From NCBI GenBank assembly GCA_036732565.1, contig DAINCF010000407.1, forward strand, positions 1 through 6,565: a stretch of DNA of 6,565 nt. The letters are read 5' to 3'. Below are positions 1-6,079 of this stretch, in pieces. The position numbers and the translations under genes are program-made. How positions within the stretch are numbered: the stretch's first letter is position 1; each line of letters begins with the position of its first letter. Origin of the DNA: JAIVJN01 sp036732565. GTDB taxonomy: Bacteria > Acidobacteriota > Vicinamibacteria > Vicinamibacterales > UBA2999. Below the pieces are notes generated by a model that saw nothing but the letters and a program-made list of their open reading frames with translations, was not told the DNA's origin and did not search any database.

Positions 1-54
1 GCCGGCCTGAAGGCCGGCCCCTACGTACGTAGCGGCCGCCCTTTAGGGCGGCCG
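1..54. repeat. Double-hairpin intergenic palindrome
   Basis: Two perfect inverted repeats sit side by side. The first has 7-base arms gccggcc (1-7) and ggccggc (12-18) around a TGAA loop. Its outer edge may extend past the window start, because C19 would pair with a G at position 0. The second has 9-base arms (33-41 and 46-54, cggccgccc / gggcggccg) around a TTTA loop. They are joined by a perfect 12-base palindrome, ctacgtacgtag (21-32). No T-run follows either stem, so a standard intrinsic terminator is not indicated. The structure resembles paired REP-type palindromes that are scattered between genes in many GC-rich bacteria. A termination, mRNA-end or protein-binding role is inference. 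It ends 27 bases before the start of the M1 peptidase gene. Confidence 0.7.
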
Positions 55-81
55 AGATGATCCGTAGTACAAACCTGTGCC

Positions 82-2634
82 ATGCGCCACGTCCCGGCCT
101 GTCTGACTCTCCTGATGTGCTGCGCGCCGCTCGCGTCCGCGCAGGCGCCAGAGCCGGGCATCTCTCGCGCGCTCGCGGAAGCTCGGGCGACGCGCATCGG
201 CGATCTGCGGTACGAGCTGCGTCTGGCGATCGAGGAGCTGGCGGGCAAGCCGATTCAGGGGTCGATGACGATCAGGCTGACCCTGCGCGACGCGTCGGCG
301 CCGTTGATTCTCGACTTCGCGCCCGGCGCCGATCACGTGTCCCAGGTCACCGTCAACGGCGCGGTGGCGAGTCACGCATGGGTGAACGGCCACATCGTCA
401 TCCCCCCATCCTCCACCCGCCCGGGCGCCAACGAGGTGGTCATCGACTTCACGGCCGGCGACGCCTCGCTCAACCGCAGCAAGGACTTTCTCTACGCCCT
501 CTTCGTGCCCGCACGCGCCCACCTCGCCATCCCCTGCTTCGATCAGCCGGACTTGAAGGCGCGATGGACGTTGTCGGTGAGGTTGCCGGCCGGCTCGACG
601 TGGCAGGTCGCGAGCAATGGCGCCGAGACGCGACGTGACGACGTGACCGCGTTCAAGGAGACCGAGCCGCTGCCGACCTACCTCTTCTCGTTCGTCGTCG
701 GCGATTTCAAGGTTGAAACGGCCATGCGGCATGGCCGCGCGTTTCGCATGTTTCATCGCGAAACCGACGCCGCCAAAGTGACGCGGAACAAGGAGGCGAT
801 CTTCGATTTGCATGCGCGCGCCATCGAGTTCATGGAGCGCTACACCGGAATTCCCTACGCGTTCGGCAAGTTCGACTTCGTCTCGATCCCGGCGTTCCAG
901 TTCGGCGGCATGGAGCACGCCGGCAAGATCCTCTACAACGCGTCGGGCCTGATGCTGGACGAATCGGCCACGCAGAATCAGTTGCTCGGTCGTGCCTCGG
1001 TCATCGCCCACGAGACGGCGCACATGTGGTTCGGCGATCTCGTGACCATGCGGTGGTTCAACGACGTCTGGATGAAGGAGGTATTCGCGAACTTCATGGC
1101 CGCGAAGATCGTGAACCCGTCGTTCCCCGAGGTGAATCACGATTTGCGGTTTCTGCTCGCGCACTACCCCGCCGCCTACGACGTCGATCGCACCGCGGGC
1201 GCCAACCCGATTCGGCAGACGCTCGACAACCTGAACGAGGCCGGCAGTCTCTACGGCGCCATCATCTACCAGAAGGCGCCGATCGTGATGCGGCACCTCG
1301 AGCATCTGATGGGCGAGGAGACGTTTCGCGACGGCCTGCGTGAGTATCTGAAGTCGTTCGCATTCAAGAACGCCACCTGGCTGGATCTCATCGCCATCCT
1401 CGACACACGCACACCGGTCGATCTCGTGTCCTGGAGCAAGGTGTGGGTCGAAGAGCCGGGCCGGCCCACCATCCTCACCGAGCTCGAGGTCGTCGATGGG
1501 CGGATTCGTCGGCTCGGGTTTCGGCAACGGGATTCGCTGAGCTCGGCACGCCGCTGGCCCGAACAGCTCCGCGTCGCGCTTGGCTACGCGCAGCCACACC
1601 AGGCACGCATCCTGAGTGTCTCGCTGGACAGCGAGCACGTCGACGTGACAGAGGCGGTGGGCCTGCCGGCGCCGCTCTACGTCCTCCCGAACGGCGGCGG
1701 GTGGGCGTATGGCGGCTTCGACGTCGATCATGCGACGCTGAGGTATCTGAGCTCGTCGATCGCCGACATCGCGGACCCACTCACACGCGGCGCCGCGTGG
1801 GTAACGCTGTGGGACGCGATGCTGGAACACGATGTCGCCGCGACCACCCTCGTCGATCTCGCGATCGCCGCGTTGCCGCGTGAAACGGACGAACAGCTGA
1901 CGGCGCGCGTGCTCGGGTACACCGAGCGCGCCTGGTGGCGCTTCCTCTCGCCAGCCGATCGAACCGCCCGGGCAGAGACGCTCGAAACGCTGCTCCACAA
2001 AGGGCTGTCAGCCGCGCGGACGCCGAGCCTGAAGGCGGCGTGGTTCGGCGCGCTGAGAGACGTCGCGATCCGACAGGAGACACTCGCGTGGCTGCGCCGG
2101 ATCTGGGCCCGGGACGAACCGATCAGCGGATTGACCCTCGCCGAAACGGATTTCATCACGCTCGCCGAGGAGCTTGCCGTGCGCGAGGTCCCGGGGTGGC
2201 AGGACATCCTGCGCTCGCAGCTCGGGCGCATCGACAATCCCGATCGCAAGCAGCGCTTCCAATTCGTCATGCCCGCGCTCGACGCCGATGCCGGAGCGCG
2301 CGACCGCTGGTTCACGTCTCTCCAGGACGTCGCCAATCGCCGCCGGGAACCCTGGGTCCTCGACGGGCTCGGCTACTTCCATCACCCGCTGCGGGCCGCG
2401 CAGTCCGCGCGATACGTACCGAAGAGCCTGGCCATGCTCCAGGAGATTCAGCGGACCGGCGATATCTTCTTCCCCAAGCGATGGCTCGATGCGACGCTGG
2501 GCGGCTACGGTTCAGCGGACGTCGGACGCATGGTGCGGACGTTCTTGGACTCGCTGCCAGCCGACTATCCGCCGCGCTTACGAGCGATCACCTTACAGTC
2601 GTCGGATGAGTTGTTCAGGGCGGCGAAACAGTGA
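82..2634 (+). CDS. Secreted M1 family zinc aminopeptidase
   Basis: The 850-residue product is a gluzincin aminopeptidase that should remove N-terminal residues from peptides. Residues 1-20 form a signal peptide with a likely cleavage at ASA|Q (20/21), so it probably acts in the periplasm or outside the cell. An N-terminal beta domain contains the typical PCFDQPD segment (151-157). The catalytic domain carries the exopeptidase motif GGMEH (275-279), the zinc site HETAH (H310, H314) with third ligand E333 in WMKEVFA, and the likely transition-state tyrosine Y396 in YQKAP. A helical ERAP1-like C-terminal region occupies about 510-840. The length is normal for the family, and all catalytic residues are present, so the enzyme should be active. 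The usual GxMEN asparagine is histidine here, a variant that I recall from other bacterial secreted M1 enzymes. The start at 82 is chosen because it gives an immediate signal peptide. No good Shine-Dalgarno precedes it; a weak -10-like TACAAA (68-73) might drive a leaderless transcript. The substrate preference is unknown. Confidence 0.95.
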   Translation: MRHVPACLTLLMCCAPLASAQAPEPGISRALAEARATRIGDLRYELRLAIEELAGKPIQGSMTIRLTLRDASAPLILDFAPGADHVSQVTVNGAVASHAWVNGHIVIPPSSTRPGANEVVIDFTAGDASLNRSKDFLYALFVPARAHLAIPCFDQPDLKARWTLSVRLPAGSTWQVASNGAETRRDDVTAFKETEPLPTYLFSFVVGDFKVETAMRHGRAFRMFHRETDAAKVTRNKEAIFDLHARAIEFMERYTGIPYAFGKFDFVSIPAFQFGGMEHAGKILYNASGLMLDESATQNQLLGRASVIAHETAHMWFGDLVTMRWFNDVWMKEVFANFMAAKIVNPSFPEVNHDLRFLLAHYPAAYDVDRTAGANPIRQTLDNLNEAGSLYGAIIYQKAPIVMRHLEHLMGEETFRDGLREYLKSFAFKNATWLDLIAILDTRTPVDLVSWSKVWVEEPGRPTILTELEVVDGRIRRLGFRQRDSLSSARRWPEQLRVALGYAQPHQARILSVSLDSEHVDVTEAVGLPAPLYVLPNGGGWAYGGFDVDHATLRYLSSSIADIADPLTRGAAWVTLWDAMLEHDVAATTLVDLAIAALPRETDEQLTARVLGYTERAWWRFLSPADRTARAETLETLLHKGLSAARTPSLKAAWFGALRDVAIRQETLAWLRRIWARDEPISGLTLAETDFITLAEELAVREVPGWQDILRSQLGRIDNPDRKQRFQFVMPALDADAGARDRWFTSLQDVANRRREPWVLDGLGYFHHPLRAAQSARYVPKSLAMLQEIQRTGDIFFPKRWLDATLGGYGSADVGRMVRTFLDSLPADYPPRLRAITLQSSDELFRAAKQ

Positions 2635-2672
2635 GCCGCGGATCACGAGGAATACGCAGACACCAAAGAGGG

Positions 2673-2689
2673 GCCGCAAATTGCGCGGC
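2673..2689 (+). other. Weak stem-loop after the M1 gene
   Basis: GCCGC (2673-2677) and GCGGC (2685-2689) can pair around a 7-base loop and are followed by only three T residues. The stop codon of the M1 gene lies 38 bases upstream. It could be a feeble terminator or a 3' end structure, but it is short and lacks a proper T-run, so the function is doubtful. The rest of 2635-2693 shows no gene. Confidence 0.25.
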
Positions 2690-2722
2690 TTTCAAGGCAA
2701 CACCGATGGCACAGATAGACGC

Positions 2723-2774
2723 AGGCCCGGCGTGCGGCGCAGCCGCGGCCGCTTCGCGGCCGACAGCCGGGCCT
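2723..2774. repeat. Inner GC-rich stem with nested hairpin
   Basis: Perfect 9-base arms aggcccggc (2723-2731) and gccgggcct (2766-2774) enclose a second perfect hairpin with 7-base arms cggccgc (2746-2752) and gcggccg (2756-2762) and a TTC loop. It forms the core of the larger inverted repeat around it. The arms are followed by TCCC rather than a T-run, so an intrinsic terminator is not supported. Confidence 0.6.
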
Positions 2775-2847
2775 CCCAGTATTCGGAGCAATCTGCGGCC
2801 CTCATTTCGAGCGGCTGCGTAATCCCCATCCCCTGCGACCGTATTTA

Positions 2848-2874
2848 TCTGTGCCATCTGTGTCATCTGTGTTG
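2848..2874 (+). repeat. Three 9-base tandem units
   Basis: The units tctgtgcca, tctgtgtca and tctgtgttg follow each other without gaps. The first six bases are identical in all three, and the last three vary. The opposite arm of the inverted repeat (2694-2717) has the equivalent of two units. This difference in unit number suggests copying slippage in one arm. The tract is AT-richer than the surrounding genes. Confidence 0.7.
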
Positions 2875-2879
2875 CCTTT

Positions 2880-2885
2880 AAGGAG
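2880..2885 (+). promoter_or_regulatory. Ribosome binding site of amidohydrolase A
   Basis: AAGGAG lies seven bases before the ATG at 2893, the best Shine-Dalgarno match at any gene start in this window. It decides the start: an upstream in-frame GTG at 2851 would begin inside the 9-base repeat and put 14 extra residues before the signal peptide. Confidence 0.85.
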
Positions 2886-2892
2886 AGAGAGC

Positions 2893-4095
2893 ATGCGCGT
2901 CTTGATTGGGCTCGTGTTCGTGGCCGCCACGTGTGCCATCCCCTTGGCGCAATCCCCTGCGCCCATCACCATTCGAGCCGCGCGCGTGCTCGATGGGCGG
3001 GGCGGCACGCTCACGGATGTGACCATCACCGTGCGCGACGGAAAGATCGAGAGTGTCGCCAAGGGCGGGGGATCGACGGCGAGCCTCACGTTTCCCGCCA
3101 GCGTCACCGTCTTGCCCGGATTCATCGACACCCACGTCCACATCGGTTGGCACTTCGGCCCTGATGGCCGTTTCGTGAGTGGCAATGAGCCGGCGGATCA
3201 GGCCGCGCTGTACGCGGCGGAGAATGCGTATATCACGTTGCTGGCCGGCTTCACGACCGTGCAGAGCGTCGGCGCGGCGTCGGACAAGGCCCTGCGCGAG
3301 GCGCTGGCGCGCGGAACCATTCCCGGACCGCGGTTGTTGAGCTCGCTTGGTCAGGTGTCGAATCCCAAGTTGACGCCGGACGAGATCCGCGCGGATATTC
3401 GGAAGAAGAAAGCCGACGGCGCCGACCTCATCAAGATTTTCGCGTCGGCGAGCATTCGCGACGGGGGCACGCCGACCCTGTCGCAGGAGCAGGTGGACGC
3501 CGCGTGCGGCGAGGCGCGAGCGGTTGGGCTACGGTCCATGGTCCACGCGCACAGCCCCGAGTCGATGATGCGCGCCGCAAGGGCCAACTGCACCGTGGTG
3601 GAGCATGGAGGCCTGGCCAACGCCGAGGCGTTGAAGCTGCTGGCCGAGAAGGGTGTGTGGTTCGATCCCAACATCGGACTCGTGACGCAGAATTACTTGG
3701 AGAACCGGAAGCGCTTTCTCGGCATCGGCAACTACACGGACGAAGGCTTTGCCGCGATGGAGAAAGCGCTCGGGCTGAAGGATCAGATGTTCAAGTTGGC
3801 GGTGCAGACGCCGGGCTTGAAGATGGCCATGGGCACCGACGCCGTCGCCGGAGGGCACGGCCAGAACGCGCGCGAGGTCGTCGAGCGCGTGAAATCGGGA
3901 CAGCCGGCGGCGGCCGCGATCGTGTCGCTGACCTCGGGCTCGGCGGCATCGATCGGCCTCGACAAGGAGATCGGCGCCATCGCCCAAGGCCTGGCCGCGG
4001 ACATCGTCGCCGTCGAGGGGAATCCACTCGACGACATCACCGCGCTCCAGCGCGTCCGATTCGTGATGCGGGCAGGACGCATCTACAAGCAATGA
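2893..4095 (+). CDS. Exported metal-dependent amidohydrolase (A)
   Basis: The 400-residue product belongs to the amidohydrolase superfamily, in the imidazolonepropionase-like/prolidase-like group that hydrolyses amide bonds in small molecules or dipeptides. It begins with a hydrophobic signal segment (about 1-19, possible cleavage LA|Q). A small beta domain then leads to the metal motif HVH (81-83) in GFIDTHVH, and the TIM barrel supplies the likely carboxylated lysine K181 (LIKIF), H218 (MVHAH), H238 (VEHGG) and the catalytic D316 (GTDAV). The C-terminus completes the beta domain with the typical segments LAADIVAVEGNPLDDI and VRFVMRAGRIYK. All expected binuclear-site residues are visible, so it should be active. 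It lies on the same strand as the M1 peptidase, 258 bases downstream, and has its own strong ribosome binding site. The substrate is unassigned; Xaa-Pro dipeptides are one option known for this group. Confidence 0.92.
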   Translation: MRVLIGLVFVAATCAIPLAQSPAPITIRAARVLDGRGGTLTDVTITVRDGKIESVAKGGGSTASLTFPASVTVLPGFIDTHVHIGWHFGPDGRFVSGNEPADQAALYAAENAYITLLAGFTTVQSVGAASDKALREALARGTIPGPRLLSSLGQVSNPKLTPDEIRADIRKKKADGADLIKIFASASIRDGGTPTLSQEQVDAACGEARAVGLRSMVHAHSPESMMRAARANCTVVEHGGLANAEALKLLAEKGVWFDPNIGLVTQNYLENRKRFLGIGNYTDEGFAAMEKALGLKDQMFKLAVQTPGLKMAMGTDAVAGGHGQNAREVVERVKSGQPAAAAIVSLTSGSAASIGLDKEIGAIAQGLAADIVAVEGNPLDDITALQRVRFVMRAGRIYKQ

Positions 4096-4098
4096 TCA

Positions 4099-4179
4099 GG
4101 GGCTTGAGGCTTGGGACTTGGGGCTTGGAGGCTTGGAGGCTTGGAGGCTTGGAGGCTTGGAGGTTTGAAGGGCTTGAAG
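4099..4179 (+). repeat. 8-base tandem repeat tract
   Basis: Five perfect consecutive copies of ggcttgga occupy 4122-4161. Degenerate copies built on CTTG or TTGA flank them (4099-4121 and 4162-4179). The tract begins just after the stop codon of amidohydrolase A (4093-4095) and lies upstream of the glutathione peroxidase. It is strongly purine-rich on the + strand apart from the CTT core, with no internal dyad, so it is neither a CRISPR array nor a terminator. Similar CTTGG/CTTGA low-complexity spacers are, from memory, common in Acidobacteriota assemblies. The remaining bases to 4254 show nothing recognisable. Confidence 0.85.
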
Positions 4180-4254
4180 AACTGGAAGACTCGCTCGGCC
4201 AGGCTCGCCACGCGGTTGGCGGGCGCGATCGGACTGGCGCGCGGAACGACGCGC

Positions 4255-4740
4255 ATGAAACCCCTTCCGCGATCCTTGTACTCGCTGACGGCGCCAGGGC
4301 TCGACGGCGGTGAGCTCTCCCTCTCGCGCTTTGCCGGGCAGGTCACGTTGGTCGTGAACGTGGCAAGCGAGTGCGGCTTCACGCCGCAGTATCGCGGTCT
4401 GCAGGCGCTGTACGCCGAGCTCGCGCCACGAGGGTTCGCGGTGCTCGGCTTCCCGAGCAACGAGTTCGGCAGCCAGGAGCCGGGATCCTCCGCTGACATT
4501 CGCGCCTTCTGTGACGCGAACTACCGCGTGACGTTCCCGATGTTCGCGAGGACCGAGACGAAACCCGGATCAGCCCAGTCCGCCGTGTACGCCCTGCTGG
4601 GCGAGAGCGGCAAACTGCCCGGGTGGAACTTCTTCAAATATCTGGTCGGTAGAGACGGACAGGCGGTCGCGTTGTTCCCGACGCAAGTGACGCCAGAATC
4701 GCGCGAGCTGCGCCAGGCGATCGAGCGAGCGTTAGGGTAA
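4255..4740 (+). CDS. Glutathione peroxidase family, Cys type
   Basis: The 161-residue product has a thioredoxin fold and should reduce hydrogen peroxide or organic hydroperoxides. The tetrad is complete: peroxidatic C40 in ASECGFTPQY, Q74 in GSQEPG, and W124 with N125 in GWNF. C40 is encoded by TGC, so it is not a selenoprotein. C86 in IRAFCDANY sits where the resolving cysteine of thioredoxin-dependent members lies, so thioredoxin rather than glutathione is the likely reductant. The middle cysteine of the usual FPCNQF is serine (FPSNEF, S68), which is not expected to abolish activity. There is no signal peptide, so it is probably cytoplasmic. The ATG at 4255 is chosen because homology begins right after it and the length is normal. 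The frame stays open upstream through the tandem repeat to 4111, but that extension is low complexity. The ribosome binding site is weak. The gene overlaps the opposing amidohydrolase gene by nine bases at its 3' end. Confidence 0.93.
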   Translation: MKPLPRSLYSLTAPGLDGGELSLSRFAGQVTLVVNVASECGFTPQYRGLQALYAELAPRGFAVLGFPSNEFGSQEPGSSADIRAFCDANYRVTFPMFARTETKPGSAQSAVYALLGESGKLPGWNFFKYLVGRDGQAVALFPTQVTPESRELRQAIERALG

Positions 4741-6003
4741 GACGACCTTTCCACCCTTCATCACGAAGCGCACACGGCGGAGCGACTGGATCGCGGTTGT
4801 TGGATCGCCTTCGACGGCGATCACATCGGCCAACAAACCTTGCTTGACCGCGCCGACCCGCGCGTCGAGACCGAACAGCCTCGCATTGACCGACGTCGCG
4901 GATCGCACCGCATCGAGCGGCGGCATGCCGTAGTCGACCATCAGCTCGAGCTCGCGGACGTTGTCGCCGTGCGCGTAGACGCCGACGTCTCCGCCAAAGC
5001 ACATCGCCACGCCGGCGGCGAGCGCGGCCTTGAAGCTCGCGCGCTTCGCGGTGATCCGCGCCGGCTCGGGATCTGTCCCCTTCTTCCACCCGGCGTACTG
5101 CGCCGTGGCGTCGCCAGCGGCCAGCGTCGGGCAGAAGCCGACCTTGCGCTCGACCATCAGCTTCCACGACTCGGCGGTGCCGCCGTCGCCGTGCTCGATG
5201 GTCGCGACGCCGGCCACGATGGCGCGGCGCATCCCCTCGGGTGTCGACGCGTGCGCCACGACGGGCCGCCCGCTGCTGCCGGCGATCTCGACGATGCGCT
5301 CGAGCTCCGCTTGGGTGAACGTGGGCCGGGCCTCGCCGCTCGGCCCCCATCGATAGTCAGCGTAGACCTTGATGAAATCGACGCCCTTCCCGATTTGCGT
5401 TCGTGCCACGTGGGCCATCTGTTCGAGCCCGCTCGCCTCGTCCGCGCCTTGCGGCACGTGCCATTCCGGCGCGTAGCCCTTCGGTCCGTAGCTGCCGGTC
5501 ACGACCATCGCGGGGCCGGCGACGATCATGCGCGGCCCTGGCACGACGCCTTCGTCGATGGCACGCTTCAGACCGACGTCCGCGTAGCCCGCACCCTCGG
5601 TCCCGAGGTCGCGCACCGTCGTGATCCCCGCCAGCAACGTGGCGCGCGCGTGATTGACGGCACGGGCGACCCGATACGCCTGCGGCTCGCGTGCCACCTG
5701 ATCGTTCCAAGACGTCTCATCGTACGGATGCAACAGGAGGTGCGAGTGGCCCTCGATGAGGCCAGGCAGCAGCGTCTGCCCTGTCAGGGACACCACCTTC
5801 GCACCAGGGGGCACGGCCACCGACGCGGCCGGCCCGGCCGCCTCGATCCGCTCGCCGCGGACCACCACGACCCACGCTGTGTGCATCGTCGTCCCGTCGA
5901 ACACCCTATCCGGGCGAAGCACGAGCGCGTCAGGGGATTGGGCAGTCGCAGGTGCGGTGAGCCCACAGACCGCAACGAGGCAACGAATCAGTCCAGCTCG
6001 CAT
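4732..6003 (-). CDS. Exported metal-dependent amidohydrolase (B)
   Basis: The 423-residue product is a second amidohydrolase of the same broad imidazolonepropionase/prolidase-like group as the one at 2893, but clearly divergent from it. A signal peptide covers 1-21 with cleavage at ATA|Q. The metal site is HSH (86-88) in LIEGHSH, likely carboxylated K212 (FIKVY), H251 (VVAHAS), H271 (IEHGD) and catalytic D339 (FGGDV). The C-terminal beta-domain segments LLADVIAVEGDPTTAI and VRFVMKGGKVVLP parallel the other enzyme. Compared with that enzyme, it has a longer stretch between the HxH and lysine motifs (about 135-200, rich in Gly, Pro, Tyr and Trp), which may shape the pocket. The start at 6003 gives the cleanest signal peptide and lies six bases after a TATACT box; an ATG at 6024 would add seven residues and lie upstream of that box. 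The substrate is unknown. Confidence 0.92.
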   Translation of the reverse strand: MRAGLIRCLVAVCGLTAPATAQSPDALVLRPDRVFDGTTMHTAWVVVVRGERIEAAGPAASVAVPPGAKVVSLTGQTLLPGLIEGHSHLLLHPYDETSWNDQVAREPQAYRVARAVNHARATLLAGITTVRDLGTEGAGYADVGLKRAIDEGVVPGPRMIVAGPAMVVTGSYGPKGYAPEWHVPQGADEASGLEQMAHVARTQIGKGVDFIKVYADYRWGPSGEARPTFTQAELERIVEIAGSSGRPVVAHASTPEGMRRAIVAGVATIEHGDGGTAESWKLMVERKVGFCPTLAAGDATAQYAGWKKGTDPEPARITAKRASFKAALAAGVAMCFGGDVGVYAHGDNVRELELMVDYGMPPLDAVRSATSVNARLFGLDARVGAVKQGLLADVIAVEGDPTTAIQSLRRVRFVMKGGKVVLP

Positions 6004-6009
6004 GACGCC

Positions 6010-6015
6010 AGTATA
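6010..6015 (-). promoter_or_regulatory. -10 box for amidohydrolase B
   Basis: On the minus strand this reads TATACT, five of six matches to the bacterial -10 consensus TATAAT. It ends six bases before the ATG at 6003, so transcription would begin at or next to the A of the start codon, giving a leaderless or nearly leaderless mRNA. No Shine-Dalgarno lies before that ATG, which agrees. No good -35 hexamer is visible at 16-18 bases upstream. Confidence 0.45.
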
Positions 6016-6043
6016 GGTGGCCATTCGCTACGTACCGTCCGAT

Positions 6044-6079
6044 CGAACCGACCGGGTCATAATGATCCGAGATGGTTCG
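6044..6079. promoter_or_regulatory. Nested dyad around the oxidoreductase start
   Basis: Two inverted repeats share nearly the same centre, about 6061. The outer pair is cgaacc (6044-6049) and ggttcg (6074-6079), perfect. The inner pair is gggtcat (6054-6060) and atgatcc (6062-6068), with one mismatch. The spacers between the pairs differ by one base. Together they cover the -10-like box and the first codons of the oxidoreductase gene, a position suited to a repressor operator. The arms are short, so chance is a real alternative. Confidence 0.3.
6058..6063 (+). promoter_or_regulatory. -10 box for the oxidoreductase gene
   Basis: CATAAT matches five of six bases of TATAAT and ends eight bases before the ATG at 6072. 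This spacing would again place the transcription start at or very near the start codon. No Shine-Dalgarno precedes the ATG. The -35 region (around 6034-6040) is GC-rich and does not match TTGACA. With the box at 6010-6015 on the other strand it forms a divergent promoter pair. Confidence 0.4.

Larger units (their letters stand above)
2694..2878. repeat. Large nested inverted-repeat element
   Basis: The left arm, 2694-2717, is nearly the reverse complement of the right arm, 2846-2878. Ten bases match exactly (aaggcaacac), and 13 of the next 14 match (gatggcacagata with one change before it). The right arm has one extra 9-base unit. Inside lie a perfect 9-base pair (2723-2731 and 2766-2774) and an inner hairpin (2746-2752 and 2756-2762), so the left half folds in a nested way. 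No transposase or credible coding frame occurs inside. The right arm ends just before the ribosome binding site of the next gene. It could be a miniature non-autonomous element, a dispersed structured repeat, or a leader structure affecting translation of the downstream amidohydrolase; sequence alone does not decide. Confidence 0.65.

Noticed and set aside
1..54. Intrinsic terminator for a gene left of the window
   Set aside because: The stems are strong, but neither is followed by a T-run, and the upstream gene is not visible. A factor-dependent or 3'-end role remains possible.
43..1998. A 651-codon open frame on the minus strand
   Set aside because: It lies wholly antisense to the M1 peptidase, whose full domain set and catalytic motifs are clear. 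The translation is rich in Arg, Val, Glu and His with no motif, as expected of a shadow frame in GC-rich DNA.
2615..2881. Several short open frames in the 2635-2892 gap
   Set aside because: They translate the inverted repeat and its 9-base units, lack ribosome binding sites and show no conserved features.
4122..4161. Tandem repeat as a CRISPR array
   Set aside because: The 8-base units are contiguous, with no unique spacers, and no cas gene is nearby.
4111..4254. Longer N-terminus of the peroxidase through the repeat
   Set aside because: The frame is open, but the 48 extra residues are low-complexity Gly/Leu/Trp repeats or basic sequence without family similarity, and family homology starts at 4255.
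4372..4374. Selenocysteine in the peroxidase
   Set aside because: The peroxidatic codon is TGC, so an ordinary cysteine is encoded.
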